Assembly (NCBI GenBank): GCA_018433015.1
Contig: JAHDSB010000001.1
Location: 1-41,296 of the forward strand
Reading direction: 5' to 3'
DNA from: Clostridia bacterium
GTDB taxonomy: Bacteria > Bacillota > Peptococcia > DRI-13 > SV3-B141
Length of the DNA stretch: 41,296 nucleotides
The notes beneath the pieces are model-generated. The model made no database searches. It saw only the letters and a list, made by a program, of their open reading frames with translations, and was not told the DNA's origin. The stretch's first letter is position 1, and every line of letters starts with the position of its first letter. Position numbers and translations under genes: made by a program. Below, one piece after another: positions 23,513 through 30,855 of this stretch.

Positions 23513-25009
23513 ATGGTAGTGGGAACCATATTTAGTTGGCTAATATCAACATCTATTATAGGGGGTTTTCTAGTAGGTTGTATTCTTTTAACTAAAGCGC
23601 TTTTTAAAAACAAGCTGGGAGCTAGGTGGCATTACTGTATTTGGTTTTTGTTGGTGCTAAAGTTATTAATGCCTTATGGGCCTCAGAGCACAATAAGTGT
23701 TTTTAATATTTTTAAAATTCCTGAACAGATAACTAGTAAAACCTTAGATATAATGGAAATAAAGGATGAAAAAATATATGATGGGGCTACCTGGAATGAA
23801 TTAGATCAACTTACTAATGTAAATGATAAGTTGAGTAATTCAAATAAAAAAGTTACTACGTTTATGACTATTTGGGCTCTAGGGGTAATTGTGCTAGCAG
23901 TTTATACCATAAGGGTTAATGTTAACTTATGGTTATTGATAAAACAAGGTAGGCTGTGTAAAAATGAAGAATTACATATAACTCTTGAAAAATGTAAAAG
24001 AATGATGAACATAAAGAGAAACATACCATTGATAAAAACCCAGGCCGTGGTAAGTCCGGCGCTTTTCGGATTATTCCGACCATATTTATTGTTACCGCCA
24101 AACTTAGCTGAAAAAATAAGTAGGGAAGAATTAAAGTATGTTTTGCTCCATGAATTGGCTCATTTCAAGAGAAAAGATATTGCTGTTTATTGGTTAACGG
24201 GAGTATTACAGATAATCCATTGGTTTAATCCTGTTATCTGGTATGGTTTCTATAAGATGCGCCAAGATTGCGAGATTGCTTGTGATGCTTTAGTCCTTTC
24301 CCGGATAGAACAAGAGGAATATACAAATTATGGTCATACCATCATTAATTTAGTAGCTAGCATGAAAAAATCCTATCAGCCTATAGCTGCTATAGGGATG
24401 GTAGGATCAAAAGAAGAGTTAAGAAGGAGGATTAAGATGATTACATTATTTAAGAGAAATGCCTATAAACTTTCTATAATGTCTATTCTTGCAGCTTTAT
24501 TAATAGGAGGTATATTTTTAACTAATTCCCAAGCAAATGCTTTAGTTCCTGCAAGTGCTGAGGTCACAGAGATAGAAGGAACTCTGGCTACTGAAGAGGG
24601 AAAATTAGGATTGTGGCCCCTGCCAAATTATAATAGGATAACATCACTTTTTGGCGAAAGGGTACACCCCGTCTTGAAAAAGAAAGTTGTACATACGGGC
24701 ATTGATATTGCCAGTCCGGAAGGTGAAAAAATTGTTGCTGTTGCTGCCGGATCTGTGATATATAGCGATTTTAATGAAGGCTATGGTAAAACGGTTATCA
24801 TTGACCATGGAGATAATATTGTTTCCGTTTATAGTCATTGCAGTGAGTTGCTTGTCGAAAAAGATACTATAGTTAAGGCGGGAGATGAAATAGCAGAGGT
24901 AGGATCTACAGGTAAAGCTACAGGACCTCATCTGCACTTTGAGGTAAGAAAAGATGGTGAAGCTGTTAATCCTCTGAAATATATTGTTCAACCTAGGGAA
25001 GAAGAGTGA
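23513..25009 (+). CDS. M56 (BlaR1-like) membrane protease fused to an M23 peptidase domain
   Basis: A 498-residue membrane protein. Helices lie at ~5-30, ~36-55, ~117-143 and ~319-341. The cytoplasmic M56 domain has the zinc motif HELAH (213-217) with a downstream acidic ligand region DCEIACDAL (~252). After the last helix, an extracellular M23 domain (~368-492) carries HTGID (His394, Asp398) and PHLHFEV (His473, His475), so its active site looks complete. BlaR1 proteins carry a penicillin-binding sensor at this place instead. The ATG directly follows the repressor stop; a GTG at 23519 has better spacing from AGAGAGG and may be the true start. It probably senses and/or cuts peptidoglycan and relieves repression by the BlaI-type protein. 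Confidence 0.9.
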   Translation: MVVGTIFSWLISTSIIGGFLVGCILLTKALFKNKLGARWHYCIWFLLVLKLLMPYGPQSTISVFNIFKIPEQITSKTLDIMEIKDEKIYDGATWNELDQLTNVNDKLSNSNKKVTTFMTIWALGVIVLAVYTIRVNVNLWLLIKQGRLCKNEELHITLEKCKRMMNIKRNIPLIKTQAVVSPALFGLFRPYLLLPPNLAEKISREELKYVLLHELAHFKRKDIAVYWLTGVLQIIHWFNPVIWYGFYKMRQDCEIACDALVLSRIEQEEYTNYGHTIINLVASMKKSYQPIAAIGMVGSKEELRRRIKMITLFKRNAYKLSIMSILAALLIGGIFLTNSQANALVPASAEVTEIEGTLATEEGKLGLWPLPNYNRITSLFGERVHPVLKKKVVHTGIDIASPEGEKIVAVAAGSVIYSDFNEGYGKTVIIDHGDNIVSVYSHCSELLVEKDTIVKAGDEIAEVGSTGKATGPHLHFEVRKDGEAVNPLKYIVQPREEE

Positions 25010-25070
25010 CAAGAAGAGTAAGGGTTCTAAAGCTGTTTGAAACATAGGATTCTAGTAGGTTAAAAATAAT

Positions 25071-25958
25071 TTATACTTGATGCAAGAAGGAGTGGGTGAA
25101 ATTTATCCACTCCTTTGCTGCGTAAGACAAATATTTATTTTTTCGCCAAGCAATAGCTAAATACCAGTTAATGGTGGGTTCATTTAAAGGAATAGTTTTA
25201 ATTCTATTGGAGTCAAGGTTGCGGCAGACTGGCTCAGGTAAAAGGGCAATCCCCAAATTAGCGGCCACCATTTCACTGATGAAGTCCCATTGAGAGCTTT
25301 CATATATAATCTTAGGATGAAAGCCTTTTTTGATGCATTCCTCATAAATAAGGTTATGAAGCGTAAAGTCTTTCGAGAGAAAAATAAAATTTTCATTGCT
25401 TAATTCTCGGAGTGCCACAGCAGCTTTACCTGCTAAGGGATGATTCGGATGGACCAGGAGCATGAGGGGGTTATTTACAAAAGGAAAAAAGGCGAAATCT
25501 TCCTGGTCAATAGGCAATAATACAACACCAATATCGATATTACCTTGGAGTAGCTCAGTTTCTACTTTTTTCGCTCCATACTCAAATAATTTTATTTTAA
25601 TCAAAGGATAAAGCTTATTAAATTCACTGATGATCTGGGGAAAGAATCTTGCACCCACCATGGGGGGCAAGCCTATTTTTATTTGGCCTTTTTTTAGCCC
25701 TTTTACATCTAAGAGTTCTACCGGGATGTTTTCAAAAAGAGTGATTATTTGTAATCCCTGTTTATAAAGAATCTTTCCTGCGTCGGTTAGTTCTATTTGT
25801 CTGGAACTACGGTCAAATAATAAAATTCCCAGCTCTTCTTCGATATTTTTTACTAATTTACTTACGGTAGGTTGAGAAACGTGAAGTTTTTGTGCTGCTA
25901 GGGAAAAACTTTTACTTTTGGCCACTTCTAAGAAATATTTTAAATGAAGGATATCCAT
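25071..25958 (-). CDS. LysR-family regulator (CidR/CcpC-like), divergent from lrgA/lrgB pair
   Basis: A 295-residue LysR regulator of normal length. The N-terminal helix-turn-helix reads FLEVAKSKSFSLAAQKLHVS and QPTVSKLVKNIEEELG; the rest is the two-lobed effector domain. The ATG at 25958 is chosen because AAAGGAG lies about six bases upstream; an upstream in-frame TTG overlaps that site. It faces the lrgA/lrgB pair across a 156-base gap. In Bacillus and Staphylococcus, LysR proteins such as CidR activate the neighbouring cid operon in response to acetate or pyruvate overflow, so the same role is likely here. The effector is not visible from sequence. Confidence 0.92.
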   Translation of the reverse strand: MDILHLKYFLEVAKSKSFSLAAQKLHVSQPTVSKLVKNIEEELGILLFDRSSRQIELTDAGKILYKQGLQIITLFENIPVELLDVKGLKKGQIKIGLPPMVGARFFPQIISEFNKLYPLIKIKLFEYGAKKVETELLQGNIDIGVVLLPIDQEDFAFFPFVNNPLMLLVHPNHPLAGKAAVALRELSNENFIFLSKDFTLHNLIYEECIKKGFHPKIIYESSQWDFISEMVAANLGIALLPEPVCRNLDSNRIKTIPLNEPTINWYLAIAWRKNKYLSYAAKEWINFTHSFLHQV

Positions 25959-26024
25959 AAGCAACTCCTTTATATATACTTATATATAAATATATAGATG
26001 AAAATTATATAAAGATAAAAAACT

Positions 26025-26054
26025 TTGTTATAGATAATATGCATAAGTTATATT
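26025..26054 (+). promoter_or_regulatory. Predicted promoter of the lrgA/lrgB pair
   Basis: TTGTTA (26025-26030), an 18-base spacer and TATATT (26049-26054) in the divergent gap between the LysR gene and lrgA. The region is very AT-rich, so chance matches are likely; no clear LysR box was picked out. Confidence 0.35.
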
Positions 26055-26114
26055 CTAAATATGAATTTTACTCTATACTTAAAATTATGTAAACTATGGG
26101 GGAGGTGACGCATA

Positions 26115-26474
26115 ATGAAGTATGTCAAGTATCTGGGACAAATCCTAATATTTATTGGATTTGCAATTATAGGAAATTTTATAGTTGATTTTTTAAAGTT
26201 GGATATACCCGGGAGTATCATTGGACTGTTGCTGGTGTTTTTGCTATTAAAAAGTAAGATCCTTAAGCTTCACTGGGTAGAAGAAGGAGCAAATTTTCTT
26301 CTGGCTAATTTATTGATATTTTTTATTCCTGCAGCCGTAGGAATTATTGAATATAAGAACCTTATTGCTGAAAAGGGCATTAGTCTTTTATTTATCATAT
26401 TAATAAGTACAAGTGTGGTAATGGTTAGTGCAGGGTTTTTAGCAAATAAACTTATACAATTAAGAAAGGATTAA
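26115..26474 (+). CDS. lrgA: CidA/LrgA-family membrane protein
   Basis: A 119-residue membrane protein with four hydrophobic helices, matching the holin-like CidA/LrgA family (IPGSIIGLLLVFLLL and ANLLIFFIPAAVGIIEY are diagnostic). GGGGAGGTG lies before the ATG. CidA/LrgA act with CidB/LrgB partners in control of murein hydrolase activity and cell lysis; in Bacillus the related PftAB pair imports pyruvate. It is followed after ten bases by the LrgB partner and divergently controlled by a LysR regulator. Confidence 0.92.
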   Translation: MKYVKYLGQILIFIGFAIIGNFIVDFLKLDIPGSIIGLLLVFLLLKSKILKLHWVEEGANFLLANLLIFFIPAAVGIIEYKNLIAEKGISLLFIILISTSVVMVSAGFLANKLIQLRKD

Positions 26475-26484
26475 GTAAATTAAT

Positions 26485-27174
26485 ATGTCAGGTATAGCAT
26501 ATCTTTTAATAACCATTGTTATCTATGCAGCAGCCCAATTTATTTATAAGCAACGTAAAAATCTGCTGTTTTCTCCCATGTTGCTTACTCCTCTGGCCCT
26601 AATAACTGTATTATCTCTGCAGAATATTCCTTATGAAACTTTTAATGCCGGTACCCATTGGCTCTCGGATTTGTTACAGCCGGCAACGGTAGCTTTTGCT
26701 ATCCCTTTATATAAATATTTTGATTTGCTTAAGAAGCATGTCCACGCTATATTGATAAGTGTTTTAACCGGTTCGGTTCTAGCTATTATAACAACTATTT
26801 TGTTAGCTGTTTTGTGCAATATTGAAGCGGAAATAGCTGCCAGCTTTGCTCCCCGTTCTATTACTACCCCTTTTGCCATGGCTGTTTCAGAAACTATCGG
26901 GGGAATTCCTAATCTAACAGCTAATTTTGTGATAGTAACAGGAATGTTGGGCTCAATCTTAGGTCCTTTATTAATAAGAGTGTTTAAAATAGAAAGTGAT
27001 ATAGCAAAAGGAGTCTTGCTGGGAATGGGAGCCCATGCCGTAGGTACCTCGAAAGCCTTTGAATTAGGAGATATAGAAGGTACCATCTCCTGCCTATCTA
27101 TGATTTTGGCTGCTATCATTACTGTATTGATCGGGCCTAATTTGATAAATTATACCATCAGATTTTTAGGGTAA
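26485..27174 (+). CDS. lrgB: LrgB/CidB-family membrane protein
   Basis: A 229-residue polytopic membrane protein of the LrgB family. Diagnostic segments are FAPRSITTPFAMAVSE, GGIPNLTANFVIVTGMLG and GMGAHAVGTSKAFELG. It starts ten bases after lrgA, with AAAGGA rather far upstream (about 14 bases), so translation may be coupled to lrgA. With LrgA it should form the membrane complex involved in pyruvate/acid-linked transport or autolysis control; which of the two applies cannot be decided here. A bidirectional terminator lies 62 bases after the stop. Confidence 0.93.
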   Translation: MSGIAYLLITIVIYAAAQFIYKQRKNLLFSPMLLTPLALITVLSLQNIPYETFNAGTHWLSDLLQPATVAFAIPLYKYFDLLKKHVHAILISVLTGSVLAIITTILLAVLCNIEAEIAASFAPRSITTPFAMAVSETIGGIPNLTANFVIVTGMLGSILGPLLIRVFKIESDIAKGVLLGMGAHAVGTSKAFELGDIEGTISCLSMILAAIITVLIGPNLINYTIRFLG

Positions 27175-27236
27175 AAGTGGTAATGATTAAAGTTATGAAT
27201 ATAGTTATGAATAGTTATAAAGGTAGTTAATATTTA

Positions 27237-27268
27237 AACCCTGTATCATTTTCTATACAGGGTTACTT
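27237..27268. terminator. Bidirectional terminator between lrgB and the sigma-54 activator
   Basis: AACCCTGTAT pairs perfectly with ATACAGGGTT around an eight-base loop. ACTTTT follows on the plus strand, and TTTAAATATTAA on the minus strand. It separates two convergent genes. Confidence 0.85.
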
Positions 27269-27269
27269 T

Positions 27270-29318
27270 TCATTTGTCCCATGAATCTACCAATTGTTTA
27301 CCTTTTTGTGTTAACTTAGAGCCCTTTCCTACAAAAGAATTTATAAGTTTATATTTTTTTAAAATACTTAAGCGTGTTTTTATCTGTTGCTCGCTTAATG
27401 TTATGTCATAATGATGTAATTTTTTTAATAAATAGGAACGTCCTATAAGATGCTCCTTATTATAGGATTCACGAAATATTTTTAAAATAGCCATTATATC
27501 TTTTTTTGCTACTAGATCCGGATCTAGTAGCTGGCCTTGATCTACTGGTTTTTGCTCTGAATTAAATCCCGTGTTTAAAGAATAATGGGACAGGATGTCA
27601 ACGAGATCTGTTTTAAGATTTTGCGAAACTGTTTCCACAGTAATAATGTATTCGGCGATATTTTCCAGTTGCCTGATGTTACCTGGCCAAGCATAAGCTA
27701 ATAATATTTTTTTAACATCTGTACTTATCTGGGGATAAGGTTTGTTTTGTATTTTCGCATATTTTCCTAGAAAATAATGTAATAAGAGTTCTATATCTTC
27801 TTTGCGTTCCCTTAAAGAAGGTAAATGCAGGGGTAAAACATTCAATCTGTAATACAAATCTTTTCTAAATTTATTATTTTCTACAAGGGCATTTAAGGAT
27901 TTATTTGTAGCTGCTATTACTCTTACATCAATAGGAATTGTGCTATTACCGGAGATACGCATGATTTCTTTTTCTTGCAACACCCGTAAGAGTTTTGTTT
28001 GGATGGTTAAGGGAGCATCGCCTATTTCATCTAAAAAGATGGTGCCGGTATGAGCCAGTTCAAAGAGTCCGATTTTTCCACCTTTTTTAGCTCCTGTAAA
28101 GGCACCGTCTTCGTAACCGAAAAGTTCACTTTCCAATAGGGACTCAGAAAGGGCTGCGCAATTAATAGCCACAAAAGGTTTTTTTCTTCTTTTGGAGGCT
28201 TGATGGATGGATTGAGCAAATAATTCTTTTCCTGTGCCGCTTTCCCCGGTGATGAGTATAGTAGAATCAGTTTGCGCTAAATTTTTTGCTTTTTCAATAA
28301 TATTAGACATAGTTCTACTTTGGAAAATTATATCGGAAAAAGAGTATTTAGCTTTATTCCCCGAATATCTCAGTTGTTTACGATGTTGTTCATCAATATT
28401 TCTTATTTGCGTTAAATCTTTGAGGATAAGCATATGCACTTTATTATTTTCCGAAATATAAATATCTTTATTAGTTACATGAATAGTTCTGTTGTTAAAT
28501 TGTATAAAAGGATTCTTCATGTTGGTCAAGGGTTGGGGATACAAATCTAGGATGTTAGTTCCTTTAAGATCAGCTTTACCGATTATATTGGCAGCAGCAG
28601 TATTATAAAATGTAATAATATGGTTAAAATCCGTCATGATAACACCATCTTCCAACTCAGAAATGGCCATTTCCATTTGCAATTGGAGGGCTTTATTTGT
28701 TTTTACTTGATGTGATAATTTCATGGATGAACTAACTAAATCACAAATATAGCGAGAATAAACTAATTCATCACAAGATGTACTACCGGTAAAATGAATT
28801 AAAATTTCAGCTATAGTCATAATGCTTATAAGACGAGTTCCCAGATCGATTACATTAGGGATATCTGGAGGTACTAAATGAGGTTCTCCCGGTGTGATGG
28901 CATATTTAAATGTTTTATTTGTAATTTCAACGGGATTGTAAGGGTGAAAAACTAGGTGGTTGATACCCACAGTTTCCAGTTCATTTATAACCTCAATGGT
29001 ATTTTGAAATAAGTTATTCACAACTAAGACTTCAGAACCAGGGGGGATATTGAAGAGACATTCTAACTTCTTAGGATTGATAGTTCTTTTAGCAATCAAA
29101 TATTTCGCCGTAGGATCTAGATAAGGTAAATAGAGATTTTTCACAACGGGAGCAGTTAGTAAAATTAAATCATCATAAATTAATTCATGGGCAGGGATGT
29201 CATTCAAGCACAAACTATTAACTTTAATTTGGTTTCCTATGAGTTTAGTTAATTGATTATATATTTCAGTTTTTGCCTTTTGGTTATAAGAAAGGGTTGT
29301 TAAAGAATGATTAGGCAT
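27270..29318 (-). CDS. Sigma-54-dependent transcriptional activator (PAS + AAA+), regulator of the adjacent catabolic operon
   Basis: A 682-residue enhancer-binding protein. The ATG at 29318 has GGAGGT six bases upstream; the 21-codon extension in front has no such site. The N-terminal ~200 residues form a sensory region that loosely resembles the PrpR/RocR N-terminal fold, but I cannot name the ligand. A PAS domain (~217-300) follows. The AAA+ domain (~328-560) has Walker A GESGTGKE (~358-365), the sigma-54 contact GAFTGA (~405-410) and Walker B DEIG (~430). No Fis-type helix-turn-helix is evident; the C-terminus (~605-680) looks like a winged helix with YLLKKLHHYDITLSEQQIKT. A -24/-12 promoter lies in front of the divergent operon, which it likely activates. 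Confidence 0.9.
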   Translation of the reverse strand: MPNHSLTTLSYNQKAKTEIYNQLTKLIGNQIKVNSLCLNDIPAHELIYDDLILLTAPVVKNLYLPYLDPTAKYLIAKRTINPKKLECLFNIPPGSEVLVVNNLFQNTIEVINELETVGINHLVFHPYNPVEITNKTFKYAITPGEPHLVPPDIPNVIDLGTRLISIMTIAEILIHFTGSTSCDELVYSRYICDLVSSSMKLSHQVKTNKALQLQMEMAISELEDGVIMTDFNHIITFYNTAAANIIGKADLKGTNILDLYPQPLTNMKNPFIQFNNRTIHVTNKDIYISENNKVHMLILKDLTQIRNIDEQHRKQLRYSGNKAKYSFSDIIFQSRTMSNIIEKAKNLAQTDSTILITGESGTGKELFAQSIHQASKRRKKPFVAINCAALSESLLESELFGYEDGAFTGAKKGGKIGLFELAHTGTIFLDEIGDAPLTIQTKLLRVLQEKEIMRISGNSTIPIDVRVIAATNKSLNALVENNKFRKDLYYRLNVLPLHLPSLRERKEDIELLLHYFLGKYAKIQNKPYPQISTDVKKILLAYAWPGNIRQLENIAEYIITVETVSQNLKTDLVDILSHYSLNTGFNSEQKPVDQGQLLDPDLVAKKDIMAILKIFRESYNKEHLIGRSYLLKKLHHYDITLSEQQIKTRLSILKKYKLINSFVGKGSKLTQKGKQLVDSWDK

Positions 29319-29489
29319 AATAAGACCTCCAGATTTGTTAAATAAACTCCAGCGGTTAAAGGTAAGGGCCCTACTAACCAAGAAAATTAAGCTATACTAA
29401 ATCAAGAAAATATATTTAAATATTCAAATAATTATATTATGTTATATTCGGTTATTAGATAAATAAATCCTGCAAAAAAAACTAGTGAA

Positions 29490-29534
29490 CCCATAACCAG
29501 GTTAAACCAGGCTTAACCTGGTTATGGGGTTTTT
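29490..29534 (+). terminator. Strong hairpin terminator in the divergent region
   Basis: CCCATAACCAGGTTAA (29490-29505) pairs perfectly over 16 bases with TTAACCTGGTTATGGG (29513-29528) around a seven-base loop, followed by GTTTTT. On the minus strand a run of eight T lies eight bases after the stem, so weak activity that way is possible. No plus-strand gene precedes it. Confidence 0.8.
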
Positions 29535-29618
29535 ATTGCTATAAAAATCACCTTAACTTAATTTTCACTTACAGTATTTATTATAATTACTGTATATATC
29601 ATTGTTTAGAAGGCTCTC

Positions 29619-29634
29619 TGTGACTATTCTCACA
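29619..29634. promoter_or_regulatory. TGTGA-N6-TCACA palindrome upstream of the sigma-54 promoter
   Basis: TGTGACTATTCTCACA is a perfect palindrome in its outer five bases on each side, matching the CRP/FNR-family consensus. It ends six bases before the -24 GG of the sigma-54 promoter, centred near -40 from the expected start. The binding protein is unknown. Confidence 0.6.
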
Positions 29635-29638
29635 AGGT

Positions 29639-29656
29639 CTGGCATAGGTTTTGCAA
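29639..29656 (+). promoter_or_regulatory. Sigma-54 (-24/-12) promoter of the catabolic operon
   Basis: CTGGCATAGGTTTTGCAA contains TGGCA and TTGCA with exactly ten bases between the invariant GG (29641-29642) and GC (29653-29654). It lies 95 bases before the dehydrogenase start and is divergent from a sigma-54 activator gene. Confidence 0.88.
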
Positions 29657-29750
29657 ATATAGAAATATAAATGCTAGCTGAAAGGTTATCTAGATAACTA
29701 ATTATTAGTGCAAATTACTGACATTGATGAGTGGGAGAGGAGAGAATGCA

Positions 29751-30722
29751 ATGAAAAAGATATTAATTACTTCGGAAGAGATAAAGAAGGAAAACTGGAG
29801 GGAAATAGAAAGGATTTTGCTGGAAAACAAAATAACCCCTATTTTTAATAAATTGAAACGAGCAATGACGGCGGAAGAGATCTGTCAGGTATGTGCAGAA
29901 CATAAAATAGAAGGAATTGTTGTATACTCAAGTTCTGATGAAATAAACAATAAAGTGTTTGAAAATTGCCACGATTTAAAAGTTATCTCCAGACATGGAG
30001 TTGGTATTGAAAATATTGATGTGGACGCGGCAGAAAAAAACGGGGTAAAAATAAGGACTACAAATAAGGTAGGGTATTACGAGACAGTAGCAGACTTAAC
30101 CTTGGGATTAATGATTAATATAGCGCGCAACATAACTCAAGTTCATCAAGAACTGAAAAAGAAGAATTGGATTAGGCCAATTGGTACGGATGTATGGGGT
30201 AAATCTTTAGGTATAGTAGGTCTGGGGCGCATTGGCATGGCAGTAGCTGAAAGAGCTAAAGGTTTTAAAATGAAAGTGCTGGCTTATGATCCTTATGTTA
30301 ATCAAGATTTAGCCCAGCAGCAGGAGATTGAATTAGTTCCCTTGACTAAGCTCCTGCAGGATAGCGACTTTATCAGTTTGCATTTACCTTTAAATAGGGA
30401 GACTAAAAACATAATCAGTGCTGAACAATTTAAACTCATGAAGGGAACAGCTTACTTAATTAATGTTGCCAGAGCCGATTTAGTCGAGCAAAAGGCCTTA
30501 CTTAATGCCTTAAAAAATGAAGAAATAAAGGGAGTCGCCCTAGATGTTTTTTCTGTAGAACCTGCCCTAAAAGATCCTTTAGTGGAGAGTAATTTACCTA
30601 ACTTAGTTCTTACTTCCCATATTGGCTCTTATACTACGGAAGTTTTGCGGCAGATGGATATTTCCGTAATTAACAATGCCATAGAGATTATTAAGGGATG
30701 TAAAGGAGATAGGGAAAAATAA
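29751..30722 (+). CDS. 2-hydroxyacid dehydrogenase (SerA-like)
   Basis: A 323-residue NAD-dependent 2-hydroxyacid dehydrogenase, first gene behind the sigma-54 promoter. The ATG at 29751 is chosen because GAGAGGAGAG lies eight bases upstream; two earlier in-frame starts have no site. The Rossmann motif GIVGLGRIG, the catalytic Arg in NVARADLV, Glu in FSVEP and His in TSHIGSYT are all present. It has no ACT domain, so it is unlikely to be the serine-pathway enzyme. It is diverged from the similar enzyme near the start of the window. It may reduce a 2-oxoacid formed by the aminotransferase at the end of this cluster, or oxidise an incoming hydroxyacid. The substrate is unknown. Confidence 0.88.
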   Translation: MKKILITSEEIKKENWREIERILLENKITPIFNKLKRAMTAEEICQVCAEHKIEGIVVYSSSDEINNKVFENCHDLKVISRHGVGIENIDVDAAEKNGVKIRTTNKVGYYETVADLTLGLMINIARNITQVHQELKKKNWIRPIGTDVWGKSLGIVGLGRIGMAVAERAKGFKMKVLAYDPYVNQDLAQQQEIELVPLTKLLQDSDFISLHLPLNRETKNIISAEQFKLMKGTAYLINVARADLVEQKALLNALKNEEIKGVALDVFSVEPALKDPLVESNLPNLVLTSHIGSYTTEVLRQMDISVINNAIEIIKGCKGDREK

Positions 30723-30855
30723 TTATATTTAAATATTTAAAACATACTTAAATTTCTGTATTTACTAACATTAAATTTGAATAGAGAAAGGAGGCTCAGG
30801 ATTTCCGTTTTTACGTAATTATTTTCTTCATTCTATAAAATTAAGGAGGTATGTT

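Larger units (their letters stand above)
29319..29750. other. Divergent regulatory region between activator and catabolic operon
   Basis: A 432-base non-coding region. It holds a strong plus-strand hairpin terminator (29490-29534), a TGTGA-N6-TCACA dyad (29619-29634), a sigma-54 promoter (29639-29656) and an 80-100-base leader. The stretch 29395-29465 is very AT-rich and probably contains the promoter of the minus-strand activator. I see no open frame of note. Confidence 0.65.

Noticed and set aside
26631-27119. Long minus-strand open frame opposite lrgB
   Set aside because: It is antisense to a strongly conserved gene, with no ribosome binding site or recognisable domain.
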